This document shows, piece after piece, positions 32,895 to 44,708 of a stretch of DNA of 64,000 nt. The stretch spans positions 4,124,501 to 4,188,500 of the forward strand of contig JAVHJL010000002.1 in the NCBI GenBank assembly GCA_036971715.1, read 5' to 3'. The stretch's first letter is position 1, and each line of letters starts with the position of its first letter. The translations under genes and the position numbers were made by a program. The DNA is from Arthrobotrys musiformis (taxonomy: Eukaryota; Ascomycota; Orbiliomycetes; Orbiliales; Orbiliaceae). Under the pieces are notes generated by a model, which worked only from the letters and a program-made list of their open reading frames with translations, did no database searches and had not been told where the DNA came from.

Positions 32895-34537
32895 CTACTC
32901 CAAATTATCGTTAGCAGTTCCGTACTGCTCCTCGACGAGCTTGTACAAGTTCTGTGGCGTGTATCCGCCGCTAAAAAAACACAGAATCCAGTTAGCCTTC
33001 AAGAATACCAAGGCCCCAGGGGCAAGGGCTCTATGACTTACACATTGGTGATATAATGATCGACAAGTTCCCCGGGGACGAAGTCCATCGTGGGGTTGAA
33101 GATCTCAGCGTTACCAACCACCCCAGCATCCGCCCAACCGACGACAGCGCTACTTTCGCCGGTCTCGAGCATTGAATCTGGATCGAACGGATATCGTGGC
33201 GATAGTTTGTAAACTCCACTGACGACAACGACAGGAACGGCGTGCTCTTGGGCACATCGTGCGACGTTCCTCGCACCGGCGGTCGTGATCATTGACCCGT
33301 TTCGAAGAATAACATGGCTCCCCATAAGAACCTTGTTAACTCGGGACATAACAGCTGGAACAGCTGAGTCCGGGATCAAGATCGACTCGACGCCAATGCT
33401 TGCCAACGTAGCCTTCATCTCGGCCGTAGTAAGAGGTTCATCCTTCGCGGGGGAATTCTTGCTGAGCTGTTTCAAACCGGTGGGTGTCGTAAATTTCGAC
33501 GGGGCCCTCAACATCTCTTGCGTCTCATGAAAGTCGTTCGGATAAACCTCAATCATGACAACCGTAAACTTTCGCTTGACGGCGGCTCTCATAAGGAAAG
33601 CCTGCAATGTAGGAGACGATCCAAGAACCATGACAATTTCGTTCGCATGGATATGAGTCTCGCTATGCGCAGCAACCTGCTCATCAACCTGTTCCAACTC
33701 CTCCAAAAGTTCTTTGATACCCTCGATAACATCTCCACGAATATCCTTGTCCTCAACCGGCGCCTCCTTAGATTCAACGGGCTTCAACTTTGGGGAATAA
33801 TCCAATGGAATACCGTCGGCCGTAAGAAGCGAAAACAAAGCGTGTTGAAGATTATTCTCCCCAAAGTTCGCATTCGGAAGCGCGATCGATCCCTGACGGG
33901 TTAAATTCCTCAGATTGGGCGGAATATACGCCTTCGACTTCCTTCGCGACATAGCATCGATATCCTCTTCAACCCCGTCTCTCGAAAACGGACGCCCCGA
34001 ATGCGGCGTTGCGGTCCCGGAGCCAGGATTACTTCCCAAATCAGTACTCTCATCGCCAACGCTACTAGCTCTCGAGAGCCTGCCTCCCAAAGGAAGATCA
34101 GCGAAGCCGGGAAGCGTATTGCTCTCATGGCACTCCTCGCGAATGACACCCAGAACTCTTCGGACGATATTTCCAATAACCAACTCTCGTGGTTGAGCTG
34201 CGACAAGGTATCTCCCCAGGTCCCTAACATCTTTGATGAGTCCTTGCGATTCACTCAATTTCGTATGTCGGTTTTGCGATACGAAACGTAGCAGCAGCTT
34301 CGTGACGGCCTTGGCGACGTTTCGGCTGGATTTTATCTCTCGTCGTTTGAGGATACTGATGATTATCGAAGAGGACTCTGATTAGCATGTTTGATAAACT
34401 AAGAGAGAGAAACAAAAGAGCAGAACAGGGAATATTATCTACCCGGTAAGGATCTCAGTTGCATCATCTGCTTTGACAGTAGTAACGGCCTTAAGGAACT
34501 TGGTCAGGGCCGGCGGTTGCTCATCGGCGACAGCCAT
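32895..34537 (-). CDS. GCD7: translation initiation factor eIF2B subunit beta
   Basis: Minus-strand exons 34443-34537, 33042-34377 and 32895-32970 encode about 500 residues. It is a regulatory subunit of the eIF2B guanine-nucleotide exchange factor for eIF2, the target of eIF2-alpha phosphorylation. Marks of the eIF2B alpha/beta/delta Rossmann-like domain are V-L-G-S-S-P-T-L-Q-A-F-L, F-T-V-V-M-I-E-V-Y-P, G-S-H-V-I-L-R-N-G-S-M-I-T-T-A-G, V-V-V-V-S-G-V-Y-K-L-S-P and the C-terminal G-G-Y-T-P-Q-N-L-Y-K-L. Exon 1 (start M-A-V-A-D-E-Q-P-P-A-L-T-K-F-L-K) is clearly part of the protein, and exon 2 resumes S-I-L-K-R-R-E-I. However, the only GT donor and the AG acceptor at that junction are one base out of phase. 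That may be a sequencing indel, an unusual splice site, or a broken allele. A Ser-rich insert follows residue 100. Confidence 0.85.
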
Positions 34538-35292
34538 ATTGAAGGAAGGAGGGGTGTGAAGGTGGGGTTGAGTTTAACGTTGCTAGCGGGGAGTATCCGT
34601 ATCGGCCGCTCAAGTCCAATTGGTGCGAGATGACCAATAATAGATACGAAGTAAGAAGTAGCGAAGCTTTGAAGCTTGCGATTATCGTGAGGGTGGTGAG
34701 GTTGGCGATGATGATGCCGTGAAGATGGTAGGTGATAAGAGCTCGTTGGAGGTGCGGTGTGAAAGCTGTTTGAGGTTTTCTTTTCTTTATGAGTCTTGGA
34801 TCGTTGTTTGTCGCCGAAATTGGGTTGTGTGCCACATCAAAGATGGAATGCTCATCTGCCGCATCGACGCAACACATAAAATATCACACCGCCAGCTTCA
34901 TTGCATCGATCCAGATTCCCAGATCAACTTCACGTGAAGTATGGGGAACTATCATTCGAGAGATTTACATTGAGGCACTTTTGGTGTATCAACCCCAAAA
35001 TAGGAGGGTTAAGGAATCCCTATGGTATCTTATAGTTACAAGAAGAATATTCGCCTGTCCTGTTACATAAAAACAAAACGAAAATGAAATGATGATTAAA
35101 GATGTTAAGAAGTAAAAGACAGCAAGAACACCTTCCTCGCAATGATATTTAACGTATAAAGCACACTTGCGAAATTAAAACAAAACCATTGTTCATTAAC
35201 TACAGCCCTTAACTATGACGCTATTCAAGCCAGGCCCGTAAGAATGAATATATGAATTGAAACAAAAACTCCAAAAACTCCAAAAGACTACC
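34538..35292. other. eIF2B-beta upstream / JmjC 3' flank
   Basis: About 750 nt with no recognisable gene. An AAAATATCACACC stretch near 34876 is one base off the candidate start-site motif but lies on the plus strand, opposite to both flanking genes. Confidence 0.45.
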
Positions 35293-38200
35293 TCAAAGCC
35301 AGTCGTCGTCCTCGTCGTCCCCACCGACGGGTGGAGAATGCCTCATAAGTTCGATAACATTGCGGCTTCTAGACGCATCTAACCCCGCAGGATTGAAAAT
35401 CGGTACAAAGGGGGCTGGTTTCGCGGAGCTGGGTGTCACCGACACATCGATTCCACTAAGAGATGACCGTGCAGGTCTGCCAGGCTTCTTCTTTGGCGTC
35501 GTAGTCTTAGTTGCTGAAGCTCTTGAAGGCGGAGGCACAGGTGATGCAGCCCCTCCATTGGCGGACCCTGTTGGTGTAGACAAACTTTTCCTTGGCCGAC
35601 CACGGACCTTAGAGGTAGTATCGACCGCTGCGGGTTTGTTCGGGGTGCCTAGCTCCCGTCGAGCACGTTTTGAGGGCGGCGACGCGGCAGGGGCCGGGTT
35701 GACATTGGGAGCAGCAGCCCCATTGGCACCAGAGTCTCTTCGGGGACGCCCTCGTTTAGCAGAGTTGGTGGAACCTGCTGCTGTACGATTATTAATCGGC
35801 GTAAATCCATTCTTAGCTACAGGCTTCGCCGTCCGAGGAGCAACATAATCGCCATCCGCTTTCTTAGGGCGTCCGGGACGGCCACGCTTCGAAAGCGGTT
35901 TGGAAGGCCGAGGTCCAGGCTTGTGGTTGGGGCCGGCCGGTGTCTTGGGAACAACGATCCGCGGTGCAGGCGGAACACGGATATTCCCAACAACTGGCGA
36001 CATTGAGCCTTCATCTTCAGACCCGCTCTCATTCCTCGCTGTTCTCCTCGGTCCAATGGCAACCTGGAATGCAGATTCGTCTTCATCCTCGTCTTCGCTT
36101 CCCTCGCGGCTCTGGGCTTCCGAGCTATACACTGATAACGGAGGAGGGCTTCGTCCTTCTGCCGCTGCGAGCGCCATACGCTTCGCATCACGCAGGGCCT
36201 TATCGATCTCCGATTGTTTATAACCCGATAACTCAGCTCCACTCTTTGCAGGTTGCTTCTTCAAAGCCGCAGCACTTGTGGCAATAGGCGATCTAACAGG
36301 GCTATGATCGTCATCATCATCGTAAGCAGCAGGCGAATCAGCGTCAAGATCGATAAGTTGCTTAAACTTTGATGATAATAGAGGCTTCAAGGCACTACCG
36401 CCCTTTGACGGTGTCGGGCGTGATGATTTGTTCAGAGGTGTTTTCCGAGTAGGCTCGAACGTGAGCCCGTCAACTAGCTCGCCAGTCCGAGTGCTTCTAC
36501 TAGATTTCTTCGGCATGACTTCTTGTTCCTCGTCGCTCAACAACTCATTAAGCCGTCGACCATCTTCCTCATCCTCCGATATGTCGGCGTAAATCTTGCG
36601 AGACCCTTGCGGCCTTCCCCCCTTCTTCTTAGAAGCGGGAGAGCCGGCTACCCCATCTATACGCCTTCGCTTCGGATCGGGCGCTAAATCCGTCCCAACC
36701 TCATCGAAACCAAACTTCGCAGCCAACTTTTGCACTTTCTCTTCCTTCTCCTTGGCGGCTTGGGCTTCATGTCGTCTCCAAGCATCAGGGGAGATCTTCA
36801 GCTTGACAATAAGTGACCCCTTTCTCTTCTTTCCCTTCTTAGTCCTGTCGAGAACCCAGTCTGCAACTGTTCCCTTTTCAACGGTTTCGTATTCAAGATC
36901 ACCTTGCACCCTCTCCCTTCGTTCCTTTTTACTCAAACTTTGTCTCTTGGATTTGCTTTTCCCCTTCTCCCCCTCCAGAGCCGGGTCGACATTGGGCTGG
37001 TACTGATGGAACGCACCTGTTAACCCATAAGGCTCACTCGGTGCATCTTGTTCTTCGTCAGATCCAAATGTCTCGGTTGGATGAAGAACCTGGGTGCTGT
37101 AGTGGTGGTACGAGTCGTGATAAGGGTTACCATAATCATCCACCCCATCCTCCTGTTGTTGAGAGCGTCGTAAACCGGCAGCCGCAAGGAACGCCAGCGG
37201 ATCTTTCTCCAATGTCGACAGCCCTGGCGTCGGAGCGTCTCCGGGGTGTGCTTCCCACGATTGGTATTCATGCGCTCCGCTATTTTGGGGCGTATACCCT
37301 TGTGCAGTTGACGATCCGTCGATGAGCGCAGGGTTAATGGCGGATTCATGGACTGAGAAGAGCAAGAAGCCGGATTAGATATCGAGAAGGTGGGGTAAGT
37401 AGGGGGTTTAGGTAACTTACCGTCATGTCTCTGCACGGGTTCTATACCATCGCTGTGTAAGGGAGTCACACCAGAATGCTCCGTTCTATTATATCTCCTA
37501 GGGGATATTGGAATATCAGGAGGGTTCTCGAATCTCTTAAGATAGTCCCCGTTTTGCTCCCTATTAGAGGAGCCGAAGGGGTCCATATAGCTGGACATCC
37601 CAAGCGCCGGATCAATGGGAATCGAAGCAACGTCTAGGCCTGCCGCACTAAAGTGTGCTTTATACCCAACAGGCGCGGTTACGACATTACGATCATTGAA
37701 TTCCTCGGGGAACACAGGGTCCTCCACTTGTCCAGCAGTATCTGGCTCCGCGCCATCCGTGACTCCAAACGTGGGACCCCATTTCGACATCGCATCGCCG
37801 CTCTCGCCAGGAACTCCATCCTGCGACGGTTTACCACCACTCACACCATTCTGCAACCACCCCACATTCCCCTTGCTGAAGTCCACCAAGCTTTCTATAC
37901 TCCGAATATCCGCAACATGTTTCGTAGTCGCACCCAGGATCGTGCCTTTGGGGGTATACGGGTTATAGCCCGGTCTCCTACGGCATCTAGCACAGGCGCA
38001 GAACCCCAAGCATACAGGACACTTCCAATGGTGTTTAGCCAAACAATCATCGAAAGGATCCATATCATACGCTCGCCACAGGTTTCCGAAACAGTAGGTT
38101 TTGCCACATTCCTTATTCGTACACAGCATCGCCTTCCAGTCCGGATGTCGATAACCGCACGTGTGGCAACTGAGTAGCTTCCCTTCTCTCTTCTTCTTAG

Positions 38201-39885
38201 CTATCTCCTTTTCATCATCAAGTTCATCAATGGTGTTCGGATCAAGGTAGGGTCTCGCTTGAAGCGCCTCCTGGCAAACCCTGGCTAAACCTTTCCGTTC
38301 CTTGCTCATATTCGCGAGGGCGTCGGGGAACTGCGGCGGCTCAGCGATTTCCTCGGGTGCTTCCTTCTCTTTTTCCTTCTCTTTCAAAATATTCACCACC
38401 ATTTCTCTAAACTTCTCGTGGTTCGTGAGCAGATCAACCCAAGGGTGCTGCTCGACCCACGAAAGCCCACTGACGCAGAAACAACTCCTCCCCCGAGCAT
38501 AGCAATCCATGCAAATATCGTAAGGGTCATCTTCAAGCCCTTCCATCGACGGAGGGCACCGCTTGCACGAGAGGAACCGATTGAAGACATTCCCTCGACA
38601 GAACGAACAAGTAATATTATACTCGTTCGGAATTATTTCAACTTTCTTTTCCTTCGGCAGTAACGGCGAGAAGCACTCATTCATCAAGATGTTTGTAAAC
38701 AGGTTGTACAGCCTAATAAAATCGTCTTTGATCGAAGGCGGGAATAGTTTTATTTCGACTTCATCATCTCGCGTCAGAACTTTTGTATAGCTCTTTAAGG
38801 TATCATATACGATCGCCTTGGTCTTGTATTGTTCATCCCTACAGACTAAGCGTATTTTCGGCAGCGCTTCTCGCAGTGCATGTTCCAAAGTATCCACGGT
38901 CACCCTGTTCCAAGCAGCCTTAACAGTCGTAGTCCCTCTGTTCCAGACCTGATGGGGCGCTAGCGGGGGAACAAGAACGTAGTCTCCTACTTTCTGCTCC
39001 AGGACGAATACTGTAAATGGTGCCTTCTGTAGATCTTCCACACTAGCGAAATGCGCTTCGATTGAGAGATCGTGTCCCAGTGTACCGGTCCAATACTCCG
39101 CAACCGCCTCCCTGTCGGCCATTTGTGTCATGAACCACAAGCTGCTTCCCTTCTCGCTGTTCGGACCTTCCTGTGAGGCTGCAATCATGATGTTCTGGCC
39201 GAGAGTAGCGCACATTTCCATATGCGCGGGTGTGTATGTACCCTCATGCCCGACGTAGCACATCATATTCTCAGCTCGAGCTTCTTTCGGTAGGGAAGAC
39301 ATAAGATCGGCGCGGGAGGATAGGTAGAACGTCGACTCGGGGATAATATTCGCAAGCCCAGATCTCCAGACAGGTGGACAATCGAGGTCCTTCCCGTAGA
39401 GCCTCTGTTGTCGTCCATCGAAGTTGCTCGGTGTGAATTTGGAGGTAAGTTTCGCCATGTTGTTCAGGTAATGTCCCAGCGTCATAGGGATGTCGGCCTT
39501 GTTCGGAATATCTCTGATATTAACCTCTACACAGCCACCCAAGCTCCAGTGGTCAGAAACTTCACAATCTCAATCCTGACAAACGGGCATGAGAAAAGAA
39601 CAGGAACGTACGATCGGTGCCATGATTCGACTTTAACCAATCCACAGAAAATATCCATTTGGGCCAGTCGCTCCTCAAGTGCCAATTCTCAATAACAATC
39701 GGTATCCCTCTAAGAACCACATGTTCGTGAATCATAGCCTGTAGAGACTCAATGTTGGTAGGGTTTATGCGGCGTGCATCGATCCTCTGTACTGATTTGA
39801 AGTTCGGCGTGCTGGAAACCAAGAGAGGTATGTTCGCCAGCGGACTTATTGGCACGAAAGGTGCCGCCTCCTGTCGAGGTGCCAT
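35293..39885 (-). CDS. JmjC-domain protein with 4CXXC_R1 zinc finger and AT-hooks
   Basis: Three minus-strand exons, 39612-39885, 37421-39568 and 35293-37352, giving 1,493 residues. The JmjC domain (Fe(II)/2-oxoglutarate oxygenase, usually a histone lysine demethylase) keeps the metal ligands H207-x-E209 and H297 (A-P-H-Q-V-W-N-R-G). A Cys cluster at about 412-456 and a zf-4CXXC_R1 domain at about 559-622 (C-H-T-C, C-T-N-K-E-C, C-P-V-C, C-A-C-A-R-C) follow. The C-terminal third is Lys/Arg/Ser-rich and carries several AT-hook cores (G-R-P-G-R-P, R-G-R-P-R, R-G-R-P-R-K, P-G-R-P-A), which bind AT-rich minor groove. It ends in an acidic D-D-E-D-D-D-W-L. Intron 1 (39569-39611) is only 43 nt. The design suggests a demethylase or boundary factor tethered to AT-rich chromatin; the target residue is unknown. 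Divergent from COQ2. Confidence 0.88.
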
Positions 39886-40357
39886 GATGTATGTGTCCCT
39901 CAGCTCCAGTCAGCGGCGTATCGAGACACCATGTGAGTTCGTCGATAGCGTCGAAGAGCGCGATTCCAGAAATCTATCAAAGACACTTTCCACGGGCAAT
40001 CGTCAACATCGTCTGTTGAAAGCTAGAGTATTCCAGATCCTAAGAAATTTATCGGTAATTCGAGACCGTTCCCACTGCAGCGACTTCTATCAGACGCAGG
40101 GTTGTCGACAGCATTCGATTGAGTAACGAGGATGGGATGATTGGTGGTGATGAGGATGAGGATGAGAGAGAGGTACGAAATGGGAGCTTGTTGGCGAAAC
40201 CCGCGTTCTTTCTTCGGTTCGAACCTTTGACAGGGTTTCGCCGCCGCAACAACACCAAAAAGCAAACACCGTCAACAGATATCAACTATTTTGAGATTCA
40301 TGCAGCCGCGGCATCGGGTCGGCATCACAATTACCTAATTATAACAATCCTTGGAGA
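39886..40357. promoter_or_regulatory. divergent promoter JmjC gene / COQ2
   Basis: 472 nt between two start codons. GATGAGGATGAGGATGAGAG-type short repeats occur near 40140-40170. No clear element is recognised. Confidence 0.4.
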
Positions 40358-41617
40358 ATGTTACCTTTAAGGCCACATCTGCTGCCGCGCACTGTAGTTC
40401 GACAATTGTCTCGTCGACATGTCGCTTCAAGTCTTGCGCCGCTAGTACGGGGAGGAAAAGGTGGCAGGAACACCGGTTCCTCCCTCATCCCAATATCAAA
40501 TTCCACATGTTGGAATCGAAAGCTAGCGACGGCCGGGGCCGGGAATGTTCCTCTGGTCGATAGCGCCACTGGAGCGGCAGCCATTGGCGACGATGCCCTC
40601 GCGCCGTACGAACCACCCAAAACCGGTATCCTATCATACCTTCCCGCAAAGGTGGTACCGTACGCCGAACTCATCCGCTTGGAGAAACCATACGGAGGCC
40701 TATACCTTTTCTACCCATGCGTGTGGTCTACATTAATGGCTGCCACAATGGCTACGCCTATCTCGCCGCCGATTGCCGCAGCGTCGACAATTCTACTATT
40801 CGGATCCGGAGCCTTTGTCATGAGAAGCGCAGGGTGTACAATAAACGACTTTTGGGACCGGAAATTCGACAAGCACGTCTCCAGAACACGGCATAGGCCA
40901 ATCGCCCGTGGTGCTATTTCACCTACACAGGCGTTCTGGTTCGCAGGCGCTCAGTGTATGGCGGGCCTGGGTATATTACTTCAATTCCCCATGGAAGCCG
41001 TTCTCTGCGGCATTCCGAGCATATTCCTTGTCATCACCTACCCTCTAGCGAAGAGGGTTACGCATTATCCTCAATTCGTTTTGGGATTGGCATTCAGCTG
41101 GGGTGCTCTACTCGGTTTCCCCGCTATGGGGGTGTCATTGGTTGATGGATCGATGGCGTTGGCTGCTGCTGGGTGTTTATACGGTGCCAACGTCTTCTGG
41201 ACAGTTCTATACGATATCATCTACGCTCACCAGGATCTACGGGATGATGTGAAGGCTGGGGTTAAGGGCATCGTAGTTCGACATCCGGAGATTACAAAAC
41301 CGATCATGTCGGCCTTGAACGTCCTACAAGTCGGACTCCTCGCCGGGGCTGGTTATTTCGCCGGACTGGGACCTATTTACTATGCATGGAGCGTATTTGG
41401 CGCAGGGGCCGCCAACGGCTGGATGATTTGGAGGGCAAATTTGAAGGATGAGAAGGAATGTTGGCAGTGGTTCAAGTGGAACAGCTGGATGGTTGGTGGC
41501 GTCATGGTTGGGGGTGGATTGACGGCTGAATATCTTCTGGACTACTACCAGCGGGATAATGACTCGCCCGATGGAACTTCGCAAGTTGCGAAGGATGCCG
41601 TGGTCCTAGCGGCATGA
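40358..41617 (+). CDS. COQ2: 4-hydroxybenzoate polyprenyltransferase (ubiquinone synthesis)
   Basis: A single exon of 419 residues. This UbiA-family membrane enzyme attaches the polyprenyl tail to 4-hydroxybenzoate in the mitochondrial inner membrane. Both prenyl-diphosphate/Mg sites are intact: N163-D-F-W-D-R-K-F-D171 and Y285-D-I-I-Y-A-H-Q-D-L-R-D-D297. The start was chosen because the first 30 residues (L-R-P-H-L-L-P-R-T-V-V-R-Q-L-S-R-R) make a classic Arg-rich mitochondrial presequence. Eight to nine hydrophobic helices follow, as expected. Confidence 0.95.
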   Translation: MLPLRPHLLPRTVVRQLSRRHVASSLAPLVRGGKGGRNTGSSLIPISNSTCWNRKLATAGAGNVPLVDSATGAAAIGDDALAPYEPPKTGILSYLPAKVVPYAELIRLEKPYGGLYLFYPCVWSTLMAATMATPISPPIAAASTILLFGSGAFVMRSAGCTINDFWDRKFDKHVSRTRHRPIARGAISPTQAFWFAGAQCMAGLGILLQFPMEAVLCGIPSIFLVITYPLAKRVTHYPQFVLGLAFSWGALLGFPAMGVSLVDGSMALAAAGCLYGANVFWTVLYDIIYAHQDLRDDVKAGVKGIVVRHPEITKPIMSALNVLQVGLLAGAGYFAGLGPIYYAWSVFGAGAANGWMIWRANLKDEKECWQWFKWNSWMVGGVMVGGGLTAEYLLDYYQRDNDSPDGTSQVAKDAVVLAA

Positions 41618-41812
41618 GGCTACTAGCTCATCTTCGATACGATGATTTTATAGCCTACTATGAGATGTGTATCATACTGGGTGGATATATATTATGTAGA
41701 TAACATTTTCAACCTTCAGAATTTAACGTATACCACGGGCTCCTATATACATATACCCTCTTAAGCGCCTATGCAAACTCCTATCCCAAAATTCAAACAA
41801 AAATCCACTGGT

Positions 41813-42565
41813 TTATACACCCTCCTCCACCGTCAACTTCATCTCCCCCACAACCCACTCCACAATCGAACTCCACTCCTTCATAGCCCCACTCCCACTA
41901 TCCCCACAAGCCAGCACCTTCTCCACCGGCCTCAACACCCTAAACCACCCCCACTCCCCCTCCAAAACTCCAATCTGCCTCCCAGTAACCGGATGATCCC
42001 ACATAAGCGTATTCATCGCCGGCGCCACCGCAATAACCTTCCCAACATCCCAAGCTCTAACCACCGACAACAGCAAATTATCACTAAACCCGCCCACAAT
42101 CTTCGCCAGACTATTCGCCGACAACGGGGCTATGATCAGTATATCCGCCCACCTCCTCAACTCGATATGAAGAATCGGATCCCCGATTTTAGCCCATATC
42201 GCTGTTTCCGCCTCTGGGGTATCTGAAGGTACTGCTTCTGGGGTATCTGAAAGTTCTGCTTCTGTAGGGGTTGAAGATAGTCCTTCAGGCCACTCGTGGT
42301 GGTCGAGGTGTATACCATCCACATTTGGAATCTCCAATAACTCCGTCAGCGGCGGGAGGAAGAGTAATGATGAAGTTGTGAACACGAGGCGGATGGAGAT
42401 ATTGGAGTATTTTGAAAGAGAGGAGAGGATTAGAGGGATCTTTATGGATGCTACCGAGCCGGTTGCTGCGAGAAGGATGTGGGTTTTGCCGTCTGAAGCG
42501 TGAGAAGAGGCTTTGAAGGCTGTCTTCGGGGTTGGGATGTCGGAGGGCGATGCGTGAGGGGGCAT
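41813..42565 (-). CDS. phosphopantothenoylcysteine decarboxylase (HFCD flavoprotein)
   Basis: A single exon of 250 residues. The enzyme decarboxylates 4'-phosphopantothenoylcysteine to phosphopantetheine in coenzyme A synthesis, using FMN. Present are the FMN-binding start (L-L-A-A-T-G-S-V-A-S-I-K), the catalytic histidine in D-P-I-L-H-I-E-L-R-R-W-A-D, the substrate clamp P-A-M-N-T-L-M-W and the catalytic cysteine in L-A-C-G-D-S-G-S-G-A-M. In yeasts these residues are split among Hal3/Vhs3/Cab3 paralogues; here one chain holds both His and Cys. An insert of about 30 residues with a duplicated D-T-P-E-A unit sits before the histidine segment and is probably a surface loop. Confidence 0.93.
   Translation of the reverse strand: MPPHASPSDIPTPKTAFKASSHASDGKTHILLAATGSVASIKIPLILSSLSKYSNISIRLVFTTSSLLFLPPLTELLEIPNVDGIHLDHHEWPEGLSSTPTEAELSDTPEAVPSDTPEAETAIWAKIGDPILHIELRRWADILIIAPLSANSLAKIVGGFSDNLLLSVVRAWDVGKVIAVAPAMNTLMWDHPVTGRQIGVLEGEWGWFRVLRPVEKVLACGDSGSGAMKEWSSIVEWVVGEMKLTVEEGV
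42212..42259 (-). repeat. 24-bp in-frame duplication in the decarboxylase gene
   Basis: Two adjacent 24-bp units (a few mismatches) encode repeated S-D-T-P-E-A motifs within a loop insert. Recent in-frame expansion is likely, since the two copies are still close at the DNA level. Confidence 0.75.
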
Positions 42566-43060
42566 TTTTGAGATGATAGGTTTTGATTCTTTACTTTTCA
42601 GTCTCTTTTGGTTTGAGATTTGTTATGGAGGGTAGTTTTGGAGATCTTATACAGACTGCGAGGTTGTATTTATACTGAATGTCGAATTAGTAATGTATCC
42701 GTCGAATGATCTCGACTGACGTCTGGCGCATGCACAACGCAATGCAATGCCCGTTGAAGCGCGCTACAAAGATGATATCCCCAAAGCCTTAGCTTGAGAC
42801 TCCCCGGTTCCTATTCTAGAATAGTAAACCGTAAGTAATATCGCTCCAACGAAGCCAAGAATAAAGCGCGATGATGTTCGTATCTTCAAGTCTAGTCGAC
42901 CGAGATCCAACAGATGTTGTAATTTACACAATCTTTTGCGTTGCCAACCGCCCAAACCAGCCAATCGACATCCTCCGATTCCAAAACCTCAAACTCAAAC
43001 CTCGATTCTCGAACCCCCAAAGTCCACCATAACCCCCCTCGAGGACCACAAACCGCCAAA
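42566..43060. promoter_or_regulatory. divergent promoter PPCDC / complex I subunit
   Basis: 495 nt between divergent starts. Nothing distinct beyond C-rich DNA just before 43061. Confidence 0.4.
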
Positions 43061-43719
43061 ATGTCCATCCCCCCAGGCGGCCTCAGAACCCTGGGCACAG
43101 TACGTCCCCCATAGCCCCCCAAATCACCCAATCACTAACCCAATCACCAGAAATACACCCTAAAATCCCACGGAATCTGGGAACGCATCCGCCGCATCTT
43201 CGCCGTCGACCCAAACCGTTCAACCGGTATCCCCTACGTAGCCCAATACCGTAACCCCCTCCCCGGCACCCTCCCACAACCAACCTACCACGACCCAACC
43301 ACCGTCCCATCCGGCGATATCGCCGAAAACCCCTACTGGAAACGCGATAATCGCCGTGCATACCCCAAACTCTCCGTCGTAACCCAGGCCGATCAGGCGG
43401 GTATGCTACTCCTCGGCACCGCTGCGATCCCCAGAATCGCAGATGGCGCGGCCGGTGAGAAGCAATTGGTTGAGATCAAAGAGAGCAACCAGAACCTGGT
43501 CGAGGTTATGAAGCAGGTTGGGAACGGCGGGGTGTTGATGAAGGATGGCCTACCGCCGCTGCCGGGAATCCCGGTGCAGTGGACTCAGCAGACGGATGCG
43601 TGGGCGGCGTATCCTGATAAGTACGTATACCCATATAATCACTCGACATTGGAACCTTTTTTACTAACGGGTGGGAACTGTTTAGGTACCCTTGCCGGAC
43701 GTTTACTTCGACATCTTAA
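43061..43719 (+). CDS. NADH:ubiquinone oxidoreductase 21.3-kDa subunit
   Basis: Three exons, 43061-43099, 43151-43620 and 43686-43719, giving 180 residues with closing phases. It is an accessory subunit of mitochondrial complex I known from filamentous fungi (Neurospora 21.3-kDa subunit). Recognisable stretches are K-Y-T-L-K-S-H-G-I-W-E-R-I-R-R, F-A-V-D-P-N-R-S-T-G-I-P, G-D-I-A-E-N-P-Y-W-K-R-D-x-R-R-x-Y-P, and L-P-P-L-P-G near the end. Exon 1 encodes 13 residues and exon 3 only 11, so simple ORF calling would miss both ends. No catalytic role is expected. Confidence 0.88.
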
Positions 43720-44708
43720 GTACATCGGAGGAGTTACAAGAAGGCCGAATAGAGGAGGAGAGGACCTACATCCTCAATGTTTATATCATTAGATGTTGTA
43801 TCATATCCGCGTATACAATTCATTCCTGAGCGAAAACCAAGCATCAAAAAAGCGACATATAAACACAAACCCCACGCATCGCCAATACAACCAATCCGCG
43901 GAAATAACACCAACCAAACCCCACAACGTTATAAATTAGGGTATATAAATAGGCAGTAGAGGAATTAAAAATAGCTAGTATTCTTGTAGAAAAAATGGTA
44001 AAAGGTAAGGCCTCCCGACAAATGCGCTCGCAATCGCACGAGACTAAACAAAGAACCAATCGCTACTACTGGACTATATACAAAGAAAAAGGGACCTTCG
44101 TTTTCCCTCCATCTTCCGATCCATTATTTTCCAGAAGGAAAAAAAGAGAAAAAATGGTACAGATGCATATGAACACTATGTGAAAAGGTATAATCAAAAG
44201 GAGGTCTATATATAGTGCCTTCGATGAGGAAATGGAAAAGAAGAAGAAAATTTAACGGGAACAAAGGGTAAGAAGGGAGCGGTCAGAAATTGGGGGAGTG
44301 TTCAGCCGGGCTTGCAGGAGGAATCAACCTAGTATCCTCGCTCGCCTGTGCTGGACATTTAATAAAAGGGTTATATAGCTTGGTAGAAAGGAACAAAGCC
44401 ATGTTGATCGTACCGTCGTAAGAGAAATATGATGATGATGACGCAGCTAAAAAGGAAAAGAAAAGAAAAAGAGATATGAGGAACAGGTAAAAACGCCAAA
44501 ACGCTCCAATGTAACAAATGAGTGTGCAAGGAAACCCCAGTTGCCAAAAAAAAAAAAAAAAGGGAAACCCAGATGAATAAAATGGTATAATGCTGCTGCT
44601 GCTGCTGGCTGCCAGAAATATATAGAAAGAACAAGAGGAAAGATATAAGAAGAGAAGAAAGAAGGAAAAACTTGATAACCCGACCTAGCTCTTGCCGAAA
44701 TTGATACC
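43720..44708. other. convergent intergenic with purine runs
   Basis: No gene seen. It includes long GA/A-rich tracts (44220-44270, 44450-44490, 44540-44560) and a short CTG repeat at 44592-44606. These are simple-sequence 3' flanks. Confidence 0.5.
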
